64,000 nucleotides of DNA from contig CAUYLG010013820.1 in the NCBI GenBank assembly GCA_963573385.1, positions 1 through 64,000 on the forward strand, read 5' to 3'. Position 1 is the stretch's first letter, and every line of letters starts with the position of its first letter. Below are positions 14,471 to 32,708 of this stretch, piece by piece. A program made the translations under genes and the position numbers. The DNA is from Cacajao melanocephalus. Its lineage: Eukaryota; Chordata; Mammalia; Primates; Pitheciidae. The notes beneath the pieces are model-generated. The model saw nothing but the letters and a program-made list of their open reading frames with translations. It was not told the DNA's origin and searched no databases.

Positions 14471-14576
14471 GAAAGAATAGATAATCTACACTTCCAAGTC
14501 CCATCCTTTCCCCTGAGGGCCAGACTCTTAGGTCTATTATTTACAACTACATACATGATTAAAATGATTAAATCTA

Positions 14577-14874
14577 GGCCGGGCCCAGTGGCTCACACCT
14601 GTAATCCCAGCACTTTGGGAGGCCCAGGCAGGTGAATCACGTGGTCAGGAGTTTGAGACCAGCCTGGCCAACACAGTGAAACCCCATCTCTACTAAAAAT
14701 ACAAAAAAATTAGCCAGGCGTGGTGGCGGACACCTGTAACACCAGCTACTTGGGAGGCTGAGGTAGGAGAATCGCTTGAACCAGGGAGGCGGAGGTTGCA
14801 GTGAGCCCCAGGATTGCACCATTGCATTCCAGCCCAGGCGACAGTGTGAGACTCCGTCTCAAAAAAATAATAAT
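14577..14874 (+). repeat. Alu (full dimer)
   Basis: Head GGCCGGGCCCAGTGG, tail AAAAAAATAATAATAAA. Confidence 0.93.
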
Positions 14875-14894
14875 AAATTTTAAAAACAGAATTA

Positions 14895-15084
14895 AAAAAA
14901 ATACAAAAATTAGCTGGGCATGGTAGTGCATGCCTGTAATCCCAGCTACTCAGGAGGCTGAGGCAGACTGCTTGAACCTGGGAGGCAGAGGTCATAGTGA
15001 GCCGAGATCACACCACTGCACTCCAGCCTGGGCAACAGAGCAAGACTCCATCTGAAAAAAAAAAAAAAAAAGAAAAGAAAAAAA
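14895..15084 (+). repeat. Alu right arm (5'-truncated)
   Basis: Starts at the linker ATACAAAAATTAGCTGGGC; long A-rich tail. Confidence 0.9.
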
Positions 15085-15780
<696 letters not shown>

Positions 15781-15970
15781 AGGATACAACACAACCAAGT
15801 GGGACTCATCCTGGGATACCAGGATGGTTAAACATATAAAAATCATTAAATGTGATATGCCACATTAACAGAATGGAAGATAAAAATCACATGATCATCT
15901 CAATAGATGTAGAGAAAGTAGCTGACAAAATTTGACACCCTTTCATGACAAAAAACAAACAAACAAAAAA
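15781..15970 (+). repeat. L1M ORF2 fragment
   Basis: AACCAAGTGGGACTCATCC, GGATGGTTAAACATAT, ATGATCATCTCAATAGATG in order; encodes the reverse-transcriptase region, decayed. Confidence 0.85.
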
Positions 15971-15977
15971 ACTCTCT

Positions 15978-16178
15978 CGGCTGAGTGCAATGGCTCATGC
16001 CTGTAATCCCAGCACTTTGGGAGGCTGAGGTGGGTGGATCATTTGAGGTCAGGAGTTTGAAACCAGCTGGCCAACACTGTGAACCGTTTCCACTAAAAAT
16101 ACAAAAATTTGCTGGGCATGATGGCATGTGCCTGTAATCCCAGCTACTCAGGAGGCTAAAGCAGGAGAATCACTTGCA
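15978..16178 (+). repeat. Alu, 3' truncated
   Basis: Head GGCTGAGTGCAATGG; ends at GAGAATCACTTG without the rest of the right arm. Confidence 0.88.
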
Positions 16179-16199
16179 CTCCTGGCTGGAATGCAGTGA

Positions 16200-16970
<771 letters not shown>

Positions 16971-17157
16971 GCAAAATCCTGTCTCTACAAAAAAAAGAAA
17001 TAAATAAATTAGCTGGATGTGGTAGCATGCGCCTGTGGTCCCAAATAATTGGGAGGCTGAGGCACAAAGATTGCCAGAGATCAGCAGGTAGAGGGTACAG
17101 TGAGCTGTGATCAGGCCTCTGCAATCGTTCTTGGGTGACAGAGCAAGACCTTGTCAA
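16971..17157 (+). repeat. Alu right part, J-like
   Basis: Starts near GAGAGCAAAATCCTGTCTC, right arm old-type, tail changes into a GAAA tract. Confidence 0.82.
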
Positions 17158-17235
17158 GAAAGAAAGAGAAAGAAAGAGAGAGAGAAAGAAAGAGAGGAAG
17201 GAAGGGAAAAGAAAGAAAAAGAAAAGAAAGCAAGA
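17156..17235. repeat. (GAAA)n/(GA)n simple repeat
   Basis: Purine tract grown from the preceding Alu tail. Confidence 0.9.
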
Positions 17236-17270
17236 TTTAAAAACAAGCAAGCAAACAAATAGCCTTCAGA

Positions 17271-17490
17271 AGACCAGCCTGGGCAACACGGTGAGACCCT
17301 CATCTCTACAAAAAATTTAAAAATTAGCCAGATGCAGTGATGCATGCCTATAGTCCCAGCTATGTGGAAAGTCAAAGTAGAAAGACTGCTTGAACTCAGG
17401 AAGTTGAGGCTGTAGTGAACCATGACTGGCACTGTATTCCAGCCTGGACAACACAGTGAGACCTTGTCTCAAAACAAGGGAAAAAAAAAA
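17271..17490 (+). repeat. Alu, 5'-truncated
   Basis: Starts GACCAGCCTGGGCAACACGG; J-like right arm and A10 tail. Confidence 0.87.
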
Positions 17491-17592
17491 GCCTTCACAA
17501 TCAAGTACAGTGGTATGCAATCTATAGCTTTACTTAACACTGTAAACCATTGTGACTGGAACCAATGAACACACAGTCTGAATCTAAATCAT

Positions 17593-17898
17593 GGCTAGGC
17601 ACTGTGGCTCATGCCTGTAATCCTAGCATGTTGGGAGGCCAAGGTAGGCATATCATCTGAGGTCAGGAGTTCGAGATCCGCCTGGCCAACATGGTGAAAC
17701 CCCATTTCTACTAAAAATTAAAAAAACAGCCAGGTGTAGTGGCAGGTGCCTGTAATCCCAGCTACTCAGGAGGCTGAGGAAGGAGAGTAACTTGAATTCG
17801 GGAGGGAGAGGTTACAGTGAGCTGAGATCATGCCACTACACTACAGCGTGGGTGACAGAATAAGACTCCACCTCAAAAAAAATATATATATATATCTA
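17593..17898 (+). repeat. Alu (full dimer)
   Basis: Head GGCTAGGCACTGTGG, tail A8 then (AT)n. Confidence 0.92.
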
Positions 17899-17959
17899 AT
17901 AACAATATTTTAAAACTCTATTTTACCTATTAGTCTGTCAGTTACGAAGAAACTTAAGG

Positions 17960-18639
<680 letters not shown>

Positions 18640-18641
18640 GA

Positions 18642-19654
<1,013 letters not shown>

Positions 19655-19669
19655 TGCCCTAGATGTTCT

Positions 19670-19998
19670 TAGAAGAATCCACCAAAATGACATTTCGGAA
19701 GACAGACATAGAAAACAAGTAAGGAGAAAAACTGCGTGTGGCAGGAAGTCCAGAGTTCAAAGACATAAAGTACATAGTGGTATTCGGAGATCTGAAACCT
19801 ATATGAAGCCAAACAGTCTTACCATAAAATACGTAAAAATACAAAGCATGTGTGGTAAACTAGAAATACATACTGAATAGTATGTCTCCCTTGGACAGGG
19901 CCACTCTGCCATGTCCCCAAACCATTACTGAAGTGAAAAACTAGATCCCATTATCTAGGGGCACAGTAGCACAGACTAGCTGGAAGGAAAACAGGAAC
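19670..19998. other. Intronic sequence
   Basis: Nothing recognised; ends at the AACAGGAAC target site of the next element. Confidence 0.45.
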
Positions 19999-20124
19999 TT
20001 TTTTTTTTTAGTGATGGGATTTCATCATGTTGGTCAGGCCGGTCTCAAATTCCTGACCTCGTGATCCGCCTGCCTTGGCCTCCCAAAGTGCTGGGATTAC
20101 AGGCATCAGCCACCGCGCCCGGCC
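19999..20124 (-). repeat. Alu left monomer with its own target duplication
   Basis: Poly(T) followed by left arm only, ending CGCGCCCGGCC. Flanking ACAGGAAC at 19991-19998 and 20125-20132. Confidence 0.9.
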
Positions 20125-20160
20125 ACAGGAACATTCTCCACTAATAATCACAAAGGAGCT

Positions 20161-20330
20161 TAGCTGGGTATGGTGGCAGATGCCTGTAATCCTAGCTACT
20201 TGGAGGCTGAGAATTGCTTGAAGCTGGGAGACAAACTGCCATGAGCCAAGATCGCACCACTGCACTACAGCCTGGGCGATAGAGCAAGACTCCGTCTCAA
20301 AAAAGCAAAACAAAACAAACAAAAAAAACC
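20161..20330 (+). repeat. Alu right arm (5'-truncated) with target duplication
   Basis: CACAAAGGAGCT occurs on both sides (20149-20160 and 20331-20342), so it inserted as a truncated copy. Confidence 0.92.
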
Positions 20331-20342
20331 CACAAAGGAGCT

Positions 20343-20995
20343 GACCTTGGTGTATGGGGGCTACTGAAGGTATTGGCAGAAGAAATAAAAGTTATTTAGG
20401 TTGGAGCAGATATCTAATATGATAGGCTGGAGCAGATATATATCTAATAACAATATTTGATATACAATACCCATTTCCATAATTTAATTTCTCAACTAAG
20501 CAAGTGGGAATGAACACAAAACCCCTCATGACAGGGAAAGAGGTCGCTTCCTATTTTACTAGAGAAAACTGACTTAACATGGAGGTAGAATATGAACCAT
20601 TCTCTCCCACATAATAGTGACACTTCGGTTCTGAACATCACACAATAATCTCAGAACACTAAAAGTTCCTTTCCCATTTTCCAACCAAATATATCAGCAT
20701 GGATTCTAAAGCATATGCAAAAAAGGATAACTATCTTATTCAAAGAGAAAAAGAGGAAGCTACAACTTTCAAGGTTGAACAGTATGAACACAGAGTTTTA
20801 AGGAAATCGGCACCAGAATCTAACTTTTAGCATTCATTTGCTGGTATGAACTCTGTACCTAATATTCCAGAAGGTAATTTCTTCTCCTTCTGACAAACAT
20901 TTCAAAATTAACTATTACAAGTTGTTTCTAGCTTTGATTGACTACTGCTAGTCTTTAAAGCATTTGACATGACACAATAAATATAATCGTACTAC
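20343..20995. other. Intronic sequence
   Basis: AT-rich. A short direct repeat (GGAGCAGATAT...CTAATA) near 20405-20445. No family or exon recognised. Confidence 0.45.
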
Positions 20996-21376
20996 TGTAA
21001 GTATTATTCTCTTGCAAAAAAATGCCTGTGTGAAATTATACACCTAATTATATATAATGTTGAATTTCCTGGCTCTAAGGAATCCTTGTTTCTAAGGAAT
21101 CCTCAATCCTGTTGAGGCAGTGGCTCATGCCTGTAATCCCAGCACTTTGCAAGGCTGAGGCAAGTGAGGCAACCTAAGGTCAGGAATTTGAGACCAGCCT
21201 GGCCAACATAGTGACACCCCATCTCTACTTTAAAAAAAAGGCCGAGCACGATGGTTCATGCCTGTAATCCCAGCACTTTGGGAGGCTGAGGCAAGCAGAT
21301 CATGAGATCAAGAGTTTGAGACCAGCCTGGCCAACATGGTGACACCTCTGTCTCTACTAATAATATAGAAATTAGC
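20996..21376 (+). repeat. Duplicated segment, copy B (likely source)
   Basis: Same order as 18018-18416 but continuous with its surroundings; the second Alu runs on to its full tail, which copy A lacks. Confidence 0.85.
21113..21238 (+). repeat. Alu left arm, head truncated
   Basis: Begins GAGGCAGTGGCTC; carries the unusual ACTTTGCAAGGC and GTGACACCCC also found in copy A. Confidence 0.88.
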
Positions 21377-21500
21377 GAGGTGCGGTGTCATGCACCTGTA
21401 ACCCCAGCTACTCGGAAGGCCAAGGCAACAGAATCGCTTGAACCTGGGAGGTAGAGGTTGCAGTAAGCCTGGGCAACAAGACCTAAATGCTGTCTCAAAA
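21240..21500 (+). repeat. Alu, right arm shortened
   Basis: Head GGCCGAGCACGATGGTTC; right arm jumps from GCAGTAAGCC to TGGGCAACAAG; A13 tail. Confidence 0.88.
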
Positions 21501-21627
21501 AAAAAAAAATCTTGTTTCTGACCATCTCATAACATCCATACATTCTCAAAATATAATCCATCATGCCTCATCCTTCCAGCAAACCTTTCTCAGATCATTT
21601 CTAAACATTATTTAAGAATTACAGGCT

Positions 21628-21690
21628 GTTGTTGTGTCCTCGATGGACACAGCAAAAAAGAAAAAAAAAAAAGAAAGAAAGATTTACAGG
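21628..21690 (+). repeat. Short polyadenylated insert
   Basis: About 40 bp (CTGTTGTTGTGTCCTCG ... ACAGC) with an A-rich tail, flanked by AAGAATTACAGG and AAGATTTACAGG. Looks like a very short retro-insert of unknown origin. Confidence 0.45.
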
Positions 21691-21691
21691 C

Positions 21692-21992
21692 AGCCGGGCA
21701 CACTGGCTCATGCCTGTAATCCCAGCACTTTGGGAGGCTGAGGTGGGTGGATCACAATGTGAGGAGTTCAAGACCAGCCTGGCCAACATGGTAAAACCCC
21801 ATCTCTACTAAAAATACAAAAATTAGCCAGGCATGATGGCGCTCAACTATAATCCCAGCTACTCAGGAGGCTGAGGCAAAGAAATGCTTGAACCCGGGAG
21901 GTGGAGGTTGCAGTGAGCCGAGACTGAGACTGTGCCACTACATTCCAGCCTGGGCAACAGAACAAAACTCCATCTCAAAAAAAAAAAAAAAG
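21692..21992 (+). repeat. Alu (full dimer)
   Basis: Head GCCGGGCACACTGG; tail A15; re-uses the AAGAATTACAGG target at 21991-22002. Confidence 0.92.
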
Positions 21993-22134
21993 AATTACAG
22001 GCCTTGGCTCATCCGAGTGCATTGGTGTTTACAACTATTTGATCACAACCAGTTACAGATTTCTTTGTTCCTTCTCCACTCCCACTGCAGCAACCTACAC
22101 AATAATTAGGACACCAAAAAACAGATAACCCAAC

Positions 22135-22421
22135 GTTTAACATGTAGAAAGGACTTGATTTGACATTTATCCAAAGATATACAAATGGCCAATAAGTACA
22201 CAAAAAGATGCTCAATATCACTATCTTTAGAGAATTATAAATCAAGATAAGACACCATTTCATACCCATTATGACTATTACCAAAAACAAAAACAGGAAA
22301 TAAAGGTTGGTATAAATGTGAAAAACTGAAACTGTTGTGCACTGTTGGTGGGAATGTAAAATTATATAGCCCTTGTGAAAAACACCATAGTAATTCCTCA
22401 AAAAATTAAAAATACAATTAC
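22135..22421 (+). repeat. L1M ORF2 fragment, part 1
   Basis: CAAATGGCCAATAAGTAC, AAAAAGATGCTCAATATCAC and GTTGGTGGGAATGTAAAATT follow L1 ORF2. Confidence 0.88.
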
Positions 22422-22718
22422 TGGCAGGGCACAATGGCTCATGCCTATAATCCCAGCACTCTGGGAGGGCGAGGCTGAGTGGAAGGGTAGCTTGAGCCCA
22501 AAAGTTTGAGAACAGCCTAAGCAACATGTCGAGAGGAAGACCATGTCGCTACAAAAAAAAAAAAAAACCAAGTGTGGTGGTACATGCCTGTGGTCCAGCT
22601 ACTCAGAAGGCTGAGGCAGAAGGATCACCCAAGCCCAAGAGGCCAGGGTTGCAGTGAGCCATCATTGTGTCACTGCACTCCAGCCTGGGTGACAGACCCT
22701 GTCCCAAAAAGAAGAACA
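22422..22718 (+). repeat. Alu, J-like, in L1M
   Basis: AATTAC target is repeated at 22416-22421 and about 22723. CACCCAAGCCCAAGAGGCC is J-type text. Confidence 0.9.
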
Positions 22719-23915
<1,197 letters not shown>

Positions 23916-24258
23916 AGCATAGATATTTTCCTAATACTTTTTGTCCCTTAGAGATGAAAACATCAATTTCTATAGTAAAATCAACAAGCCAGGAAGAATG
24001 AACACACTCCATTCTCCATTCCCTCTCAAAACCTCACAAAAAACTGAAATAAAGGAATAAAAAAGTATCAACCCCCAAGGGCAAAAACAAAGGGAGAGAA
24101 GATAATAGTAGAGAGATGTAAGCAACTTTCTGGATAATGAAAAGCAGCAGCAGTAAGGCTCTGCACATTTCAATATACAGAATAATATGTTTTTAATTAA
24201 GACCTGTAGTAAATAGCTTTCCTCCAAAACACTCGAGAACATTAAAAAAAAAAAATCT
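23916..24258. other. Intronic sequence
   Basis: Nothing recognised; an A13 tract immediately precedes the U6 copy. Confidence 0.45.
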
Positions 24259-24364
24259 ATGTTTGCTTCAGCAGCATACATACTAAAAAATTAGAACAAT
24301 ACAGAGATTAGCATATCCTCTGAGCAAGGATAAGGAAAAAATTCACCAAGTGTTCCATATTTTT
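24259..24364 (+). pseudogene. U6 snRNA pseudogene
   Basis: ATGTTTGCTTCAGCAGCATA ... ACTAAAA ... TTAGAACAATACAGAGATTAGCAT ... GCAAGGATAA ... TGTTCCATATTTTT follows U6 from end to end. Many substitutions hit the conserved core (the ACAGAGA-region is followed by a deletion), so it is not functional. No proximal promoter elements seen upstream. Confidence 0.92.
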
Positions 24365-24379
24365 AGATAAACAAATAAA

Positions 24380-25627
<1,248 letters not shown>

Positions 25628-25658
<31 letters not shown>

Positions 25659-25940
25659 CAGGGTCTCACTCTGTTGCCTAGGCTGGAGTACTATAGTACA
25701 ATCACAGGTCAATCACCGCAGCCTTGACCTCCTGGGACCAGAAAATCCTCCCACCTTAGCATCCTGGGTAACTGGGGCTACAGGCACACACCTTGATACC
25801 CAACGAATTTTTTGTTTTTTTCTAGAGACAGGGTTTCTCCATGTTGCCCAGGTTGATCTCAAACACCTGGGCTCAAGTGATCTGCCCACCTCGGCCTCCC
25901 AAAGTGCTGGGATTACAGGTGTGAGCTTCCGCGCCCAGCC
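25628..25940 (-). repeat. Alu, J-like
   Basis: Poly(T) of 27, AGACAGGGTCTCACTC; old-type text CACAGGTCAATCACCGCAGCC. Confidence 0.92.
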
Positions 25941-26135
25941 GTGTCAGTTATTATGTCAAGTTTCTGCAGAAAAATTCTACATCTTTCTAAGAGCAAACAA
26001 CTTGTCATTGTTTCCAAACCTTGGTAAATATAAAAATTCCACGTATAAACTAAGGTCTAATGAAATATATCAGAGGTTAACTGAGATCACCAAAAACCCC
26101 AAACAAGAAATGTTATGAGTAGTTGAGCTACTTTG

Positions 26136-26486
<351 letters not shown>

Positions 26487-26639
26487 TAATCCATCAACAA
26501 GGGCAGTGCTGGGACTGAGTAAGGGATAAAGCAAGACCCACAACATGAAGAGAAACATAGCCTGACTTTTACAAAAGTCAATAGAGAAAAAGCTTTCAAA
26601 ACTAGCCCCCTTTATCTACTGCAAGCTTTTGTTCTTATA

Positions 26640-27015
26640 CAAGGTTCTACTCTTTCTTTTCATTCACAATGCCGCCTCCACAGCCTGGTCTCCCTGCCTC
26701 CAACCCTAGTAAATACTACAGATCTCAGTTTTGCCAAATACATCTTCATAAAATATCATTTTATCCTATCACCCAATAGGTCTCAAGGTTATCCAAAATA
26801 AGAGGCTTGACTCTTCTCAGTTTTTCAAAACTTTTGCCTATTACCAGGCCACACAAATCCTCTAAAATTAAACTCTACCACCTGAGGTCCATTCCTGCTT
26901 CTGCACCTTTGCACATTCTGAATTCTTACCTTAAATAACTTCCCTCAGTCTCTCTGCCTTAATAATTATTCTGCATACCTCTCATTCAGCACTAGACTGC
27001 TTTGAGGTATTGTTT
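26640..27015 (+). repeat. L2 fragment
   Basis: GCCTCCACAGCCTGGTCTCC, CTGCACCTTTGCACATTCTG and CTGCATACCTCTCATTC in L2 order. Confidence 0.6.
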
Positions 27016-27030
27016 GAACTGTTTTAATTG

Positions 27031-27257
27031 TTGTTTTTTTTTTTTTTGAGACAGGGTCTCACTCTGTTGCCCAGACTAGAGTGCAGTGACATGATATCAG
27101 TGCAGTGACCTGAGTTCACTGCAGCCTCAACATCCCAGACTTAAGGGACCCTCCCACTTCAGCTGGGACTGCAGGCCCAAACCACCATCACACCTGGCTA
27201 ACGTTTGTGGGTTTTTTTTTTGTAGAGACGGGGTATCACTATGTTGCTCAGGCTGGT
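27031..27257 (-). repeat. Alu, J-like, left arm truncated
   Basis: Contains a small tandem duplication of GTGCAGTGACNTGA (27081 and 27101) and stops at GCTCAGGCTGGTT. Confidence 0.88.
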
Positions 27258-27299
27258 TAAATCTTTATGTAGGTAAGAACTTTCTTCCCAGAGAGCAGA

Positions 27300-27500
27300 G
27301 AACATTGGTTATGCTCCAGAAAGTCAAGCCCCAGATCAGAGACTATAAAGCGGCAAGCCACAAGACAAATTCTGCCCACCGTGGTAATTTGTTTGGCCCA
27401 CAGTGTTTATACTATGAATTCGTAAGTTACCAACATTTAACAGTAAAAATTTATTACAAAATCTGGATTTCCAGCTTCTCTTTAGAAAAAAATTAAGATG
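27300..27500. repeat. Ancient repeat remnant, unnamed
   Basis: GCCACAAGACAAATTCTGCCCACC ... TTTGGCCCACAGTG is a familiar old DNA-transposon-like phrase; family not assigned. Confidence 0.35.
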
Positions 27501-27635
27501 TTCAGGCCACACTTGGTCTGCACTCTCTCCAAGGTCAAAAGCAAGCCAATACTGAACTGTACGTCTTAAAATAGTGATTTTTGCCTCAATTTATTTTTTT
27601 AACCTTCTGAAAACTTTCTTTTTAATTTTGAAAAA

Positions 27636-27755
27636 TATAATGATGGGATCTCACTATGTTGCTCAAGCTGGTCTCAAACTCCTAGGCTCAAGCAATTCTA
27701 CTGCCTCACCCTCCCAAAGTGCTGGGATTACAAATGTGAACCACGGCACCTGGCC
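27636..27755 (-). repeat. Alu/FLAM left monomer
   Basis: Single arm GATGGGATCTCACTATGTTGC to GCACCTGGCC, without a right arm. Confidence 0.85.
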
Positions 27756-27894
27756 TGAATTTTTTTTTTTAACTACCAATACATTGTGAGTGTATTCCCA
27801 AGACCTTTAGTATTTTTTATATCAAATTATTTTTAATTAACAAACAAGTATATATTTACCATGTAAAACAGGTTTTATTTATTTATTGAAATAA

Positions 27895-28015
27895 AATAAA
27901 GACAGGGTCTCAGTATGTTATCCAGGCTAGTTTCAAACTCCTGGCCTCAAATGATCCTCCTCCCTTAGCCTCTGAAAGTGCTGGGATTACAGTCATGAGC
28001 CACCATGCCCAGCCT
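27895..28015 (-). repeat. Alu/FLAM left monomer
   Basis: Single arm GACAGGGTCTCAGTATG to ATGCCCAGCC. Confidence 0.85.
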
Positions 28016-28121
28016 ATAACATGTTTCAAAATATGTACACACTGTGGAATGGCTAAATTGAGCTAAATAACATATACATAACTTCATACACTGTTACCAC
28101 CATTTAAAAAACGAAAAATAA

Positions 28122-28417
28122 GGCTGGGAGTGGTGGCTCATGCCTGTAATCCCAGCACTTTGGGAGGCCAAGGCAGGTTGATCACCTGAGGTCAGGAGTT
28201 CCACCAGCCTGGCCAATATGATGAAACCCTGTCTCTACTAAAAATACAAAAAATTAGCCAGGTGTGGTGGCAAGTGCCTATAATTCAAGCTACTCAGGAG
28301 GCTGAGGCAGAAGAATCACTTGAACCCAGGAGGCGGAGGTTAGAGTGAGCCAAGATCATGCCACTGCACTCCAGCCTGGGCAACAAGAGTGAAACGCCAC
28401 CTCAAAAAAAAAAAAAT
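28122..28417 (+). repeat. Alu (full dimer)
   Basis: Head GGCTGGGAGTGG, tail A13. Confidence 0.92.
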
Positions 28418-28619
28418 TGTAAGCCAAAGCTGCTTTAACAGCTGCTCCCTTGGAGGGGCATGAATTCCCTACTTCACTTAACGTCACAATCCGATCTATC
28501 ATTACCTACTAAATGTTCATCCAGCCCTTGTAAGCATTAATATTTACAATGCTCAGCCTAAATAGGTTCACTGAATGATTAATGAACTCAGATCACAACT
28601 TTAAGAAAGATAAAGTTGG

Positions 28620-28860
28620 TGGTGATGATAATGAAAACAACAACAATAACACTTCATACTTACTGTGAGCCAAGTTTTGTTAAAGCAGAAACACATTATA
28701 CTTATGTATACATGCTATTACTATTCCCAATTTACAGATGAGAAAACAAAGGCACAAAGAAGTTAGGCAAGTTGGCCAAGATCAAACCACCAATACACAG
28801 TAGAGTCAAAATTCAAAATCAACCTAACTCCAGTAATCACTGTTAACTCCTACAATATAA
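28620..28860 (-). repeat. MIR
   Basis: Complement of MIR core: TTTACAGATGAGAAAACAAAGGC and AAGTTGGCCAAGATCAAACC. Confidence 0.75.
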
Positions 28861-29594
<734 letters not shown>

Positions 29595-29601
29595 TACATT
29601 T

Positions 29602-29903
29602 GGCCAGGCACAGTGGCTTACGCCTGTAATCCCAGAATATTAGGAGGCCGAGGTGAGTGGATCATGTGAAGTTAGGAGCTTGAGACCAGCCTGACCAACA
29701 TGGTGAAACCTCAGCTCTATTAAAAATACAAAATTATCCGGGCATGATAACACACACCTATAATCCCAGCTACTTGAGAGGCTCAGGCAGGAGAACTGCT
29801 TGAACCAGGAGGCAGAGGTTGCAGCGAGCCAAGATCACACCATTGCACTCCATCCTGGGCAACAAGAGCAAAACTCCGTCTCAAAACAGAGGGAAAAAAA
29901 AAC
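29602..29903 (+). repeat. Alu (full dimer)
   Basis: Second of three head-to-tail Alus; head GGCCAGGCACAGTGG. Confidence 0.92.
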
Positions 29904-29904
29904 A

Positions 29905-30207
<303 letters not shown>

Positions 30208-30215
30208 TTATGTTA

Positions 30216-30620
30216 AAGGAACCAAAAAATCTTAATCCATTAAATTGTAGTGCATGTAACTCTTACAACATTTTAACATTTATCTTCTTGTTTTTTATAA
30301 TAATCAATCACTGGCAAGTAAGTTTGTTTTCCTGACAAAATCCTTGGAGTTTTATATATGAGTACCCCTTGGAACGTAGCACAACAGCAGCTCAATAGCT
30401 CAAAAGATACTTGTCAAATATTACAAACTTAAACTTTCCATACTTATGTTTCCTACAGGTCTCTCTTGGTGCCAGTGTTTAAAGTAGAACTTAAAATAAC
30501 ATGGTTTCTGATTTAAAAGCATTGGACATTATGAAGCCTTATTATAAGATATTTCTAGTATCAGTCATATATTGTGATGTCAACAAAGCCATGAAAAATC
30601 AGTGAGTTAGCACATAAAGC
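30216..30620. other. Intronic sequence
   Basis: AT-rich; nothing recognised. Confidence 0.45.
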
Positions 30621-30629
30621 ACAGAATAT

Positions 30630-30800
30630 AATAGAGTGAGTTGGAAAGAACCTGAGAAATCACAATCAAAATATTCAATAGATAAGTGAGGAAACCAGGC
30701 CCCAGGAGAGTTAAGTGAACTGCCCAAGATCACAGAATTTAAGTGACCAGCAATACCAAGACTAGAACCCAGGTCTCCTGAATGTTGGCTCAAATATCTA
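30630..30800 (-). repeat. MIR
   Basis: GTGAGGAAACCAGGCCCCAGG, AACTGCCCAAGATCACAG and AGAACCCAGGTCTCCTGA, complement of MIR. Confidence 0.82.
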
Positions 30801-30973
30801 TCCACAAAAAACTGCTTTGTGAGCTCAAGATGAAATGAATATGCTGAGAAATATTTTAAAGATATTTTAAATGCTTTAATAATACTTCAAAATATTTTTT
30901 AAATTGCTTAACAGTAGCTATCACAAATCATCCCACCATTTCCTTCCTGCCTTTTAATTATAAAAAAGAACAG
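30801..30973. other. Intronic spacer
   Basis: AT-rich, nothing recognised. Confidence 0.4.
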
Positions 30974-31261
30974 GGCCAGGCTCGGTGGCTTGCACCTGTA
31001 ATCCCAGCACTTTGGGAGGCCAAGGTGGGTTGGATCACCTGGGGTCAGGAGTTCAAGATCAGCCTGGCCAACATGGGTGAAACCCCGTCTCTATCAAAAA
31101 TACAAAATCAGCCGGGTGTGGTGGTGCATGCTTGCAGTCCCAGCTACTCAGGAGGCTGAGACAGGAGAATTGCTTGAACCCAGGAGACAGAAGCTACAGT
31201 GAGCCAAGATCACAGTACTGTATTCTAGCCTGGGCAAGACTCTATCTCAAAAAAAAAAAAA
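30974..31261 (+). repeat. Alu (full dimer)
   Basis: Head GGCCAGGCTCGG; tail A13. Confidence 0.92.
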
Positions 31262-31340
31262 GTGATTTTATTTCCTTTGGCTATATATCCAGAAGTGGCA
31301 TTGCTGGATCCTATTTTAGTTCTATTTTACCACTATCTTC
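31262..31340 (-). repeat. L1M ORF2 fragment
   Basis: ATTTCCTTTGGCTATATATCC, AGTGGCATTGCTGGATCC is the complement of L1 ORF2. Confidence 0.8.
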
Positions 31341-31841
<501 letters not shown>

Positions 31842-31850
31842 TGACAACAC

Positions 31851-32152
31851 TTTTTTTTTTTTTTTTTTTTGAGATGGAGTCTCGCGCTAACGCCAGGCTG
31901 GAGTGCAGTGGTGCCATCCTGGCTCTCCGCAACTTCCATTTTCTGGTTTCAAGCAATTCTCCTGCCTCACCCTCCCAAGTAGCTGGGACTACAGGCATGC
32001 ACCACCACGCCTGGCTAATTTTTTTTGCATTTTTAGTAGAGAAGGGGTTTCACCATGTTGGCCAGGATGGTCTCGATCTCTTGACCTCGTGATCCACCCG
32101 CCTCAGTCTCCCAAAGTGCTGGGATTACAGGTGTGAGCCACTTCGCCCAGCC
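31851..32152 (-). repeat. Alu, Y/S-like
   Basis: Poly(T) 20, GAGATGGAGTCTCGCGC; few changes, so relatively young. Confidence 0.93.
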
Positions 32153-32164
32153 CTGATAACATTT

Positions 32165-32258
32165 TAAGTCATGAATTCATTTCCTTTTCTAAAGATTTAA
32201 TAGGTATTATTTTATTTGATCCTCTCAACAATGCCAGGGAGGGAGATGGGAATCAATA
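32165..32258 (-). repeat. MIR, part 1
   Basis: ATAGGTATTATTTTATTTGATCC ... CAATGCCAGGGAGG; resumes after the Alu. Confidence 0.72.
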
Positions 32259-32555
32259 CTTTTTTTTTTCTTTTTTGAGGCAAAGTCTCGCTCTAACACC
32301 AGGCTGCAGTGCAGTGTCGCAATCTCGGCTCACTGCAACATCCACCTCTCAGGTTCAAGCGATTCTCTTGCCTCAGTCTCCTGAGTAGCTGGGACTACAG
32401 GCATGTGCCACCATGCCCAACTAAATTTTATATTTTCAGTAGAAATGGGGTTTCACCATGTTGGCCAGGATGGTCTCAATCTCTTGACCTCATGATCCAC
32501 CCGCCTTGGCCTCCCAAAGTCCTTGGATTACAGGCATGAGCCACCACGCCCAGCC
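32259..32555 (-). repeat. Alu inserted in MIR
   Basis: CAATACT (32253) and CAATACT (32556) flank it. Confidence 0.93.
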
Positions 32556-32705
32556 AATACTCACCTATCTTACAGATGTATAAACTGAGGTCTGGCAAGA
32601 TTAAATAACTTGCTGAAAGTCACACAGCTTGTCAGTAGCAAATCAAATCAGAACTTGGATCTTTTCTTTCCAAGTCCTCTATTCTTTCTCCACTAAACCA
32701 TATTG
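32556..32705 (-). repeat. MIR, part 2
   Basis: TTACAGATGTATAAACTGAGG and ACTTGCTGAAAGTCACACAGC, complement of MIR core. Confidence 0.85.
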
Positions 32706-32708
32706 TCT

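Noticed and set aside
24259..24364. Functional U6 gene
   Set aside because: Core substitutions and a deletion after ACAGAGA, and no visible PSE or TATA upstream.
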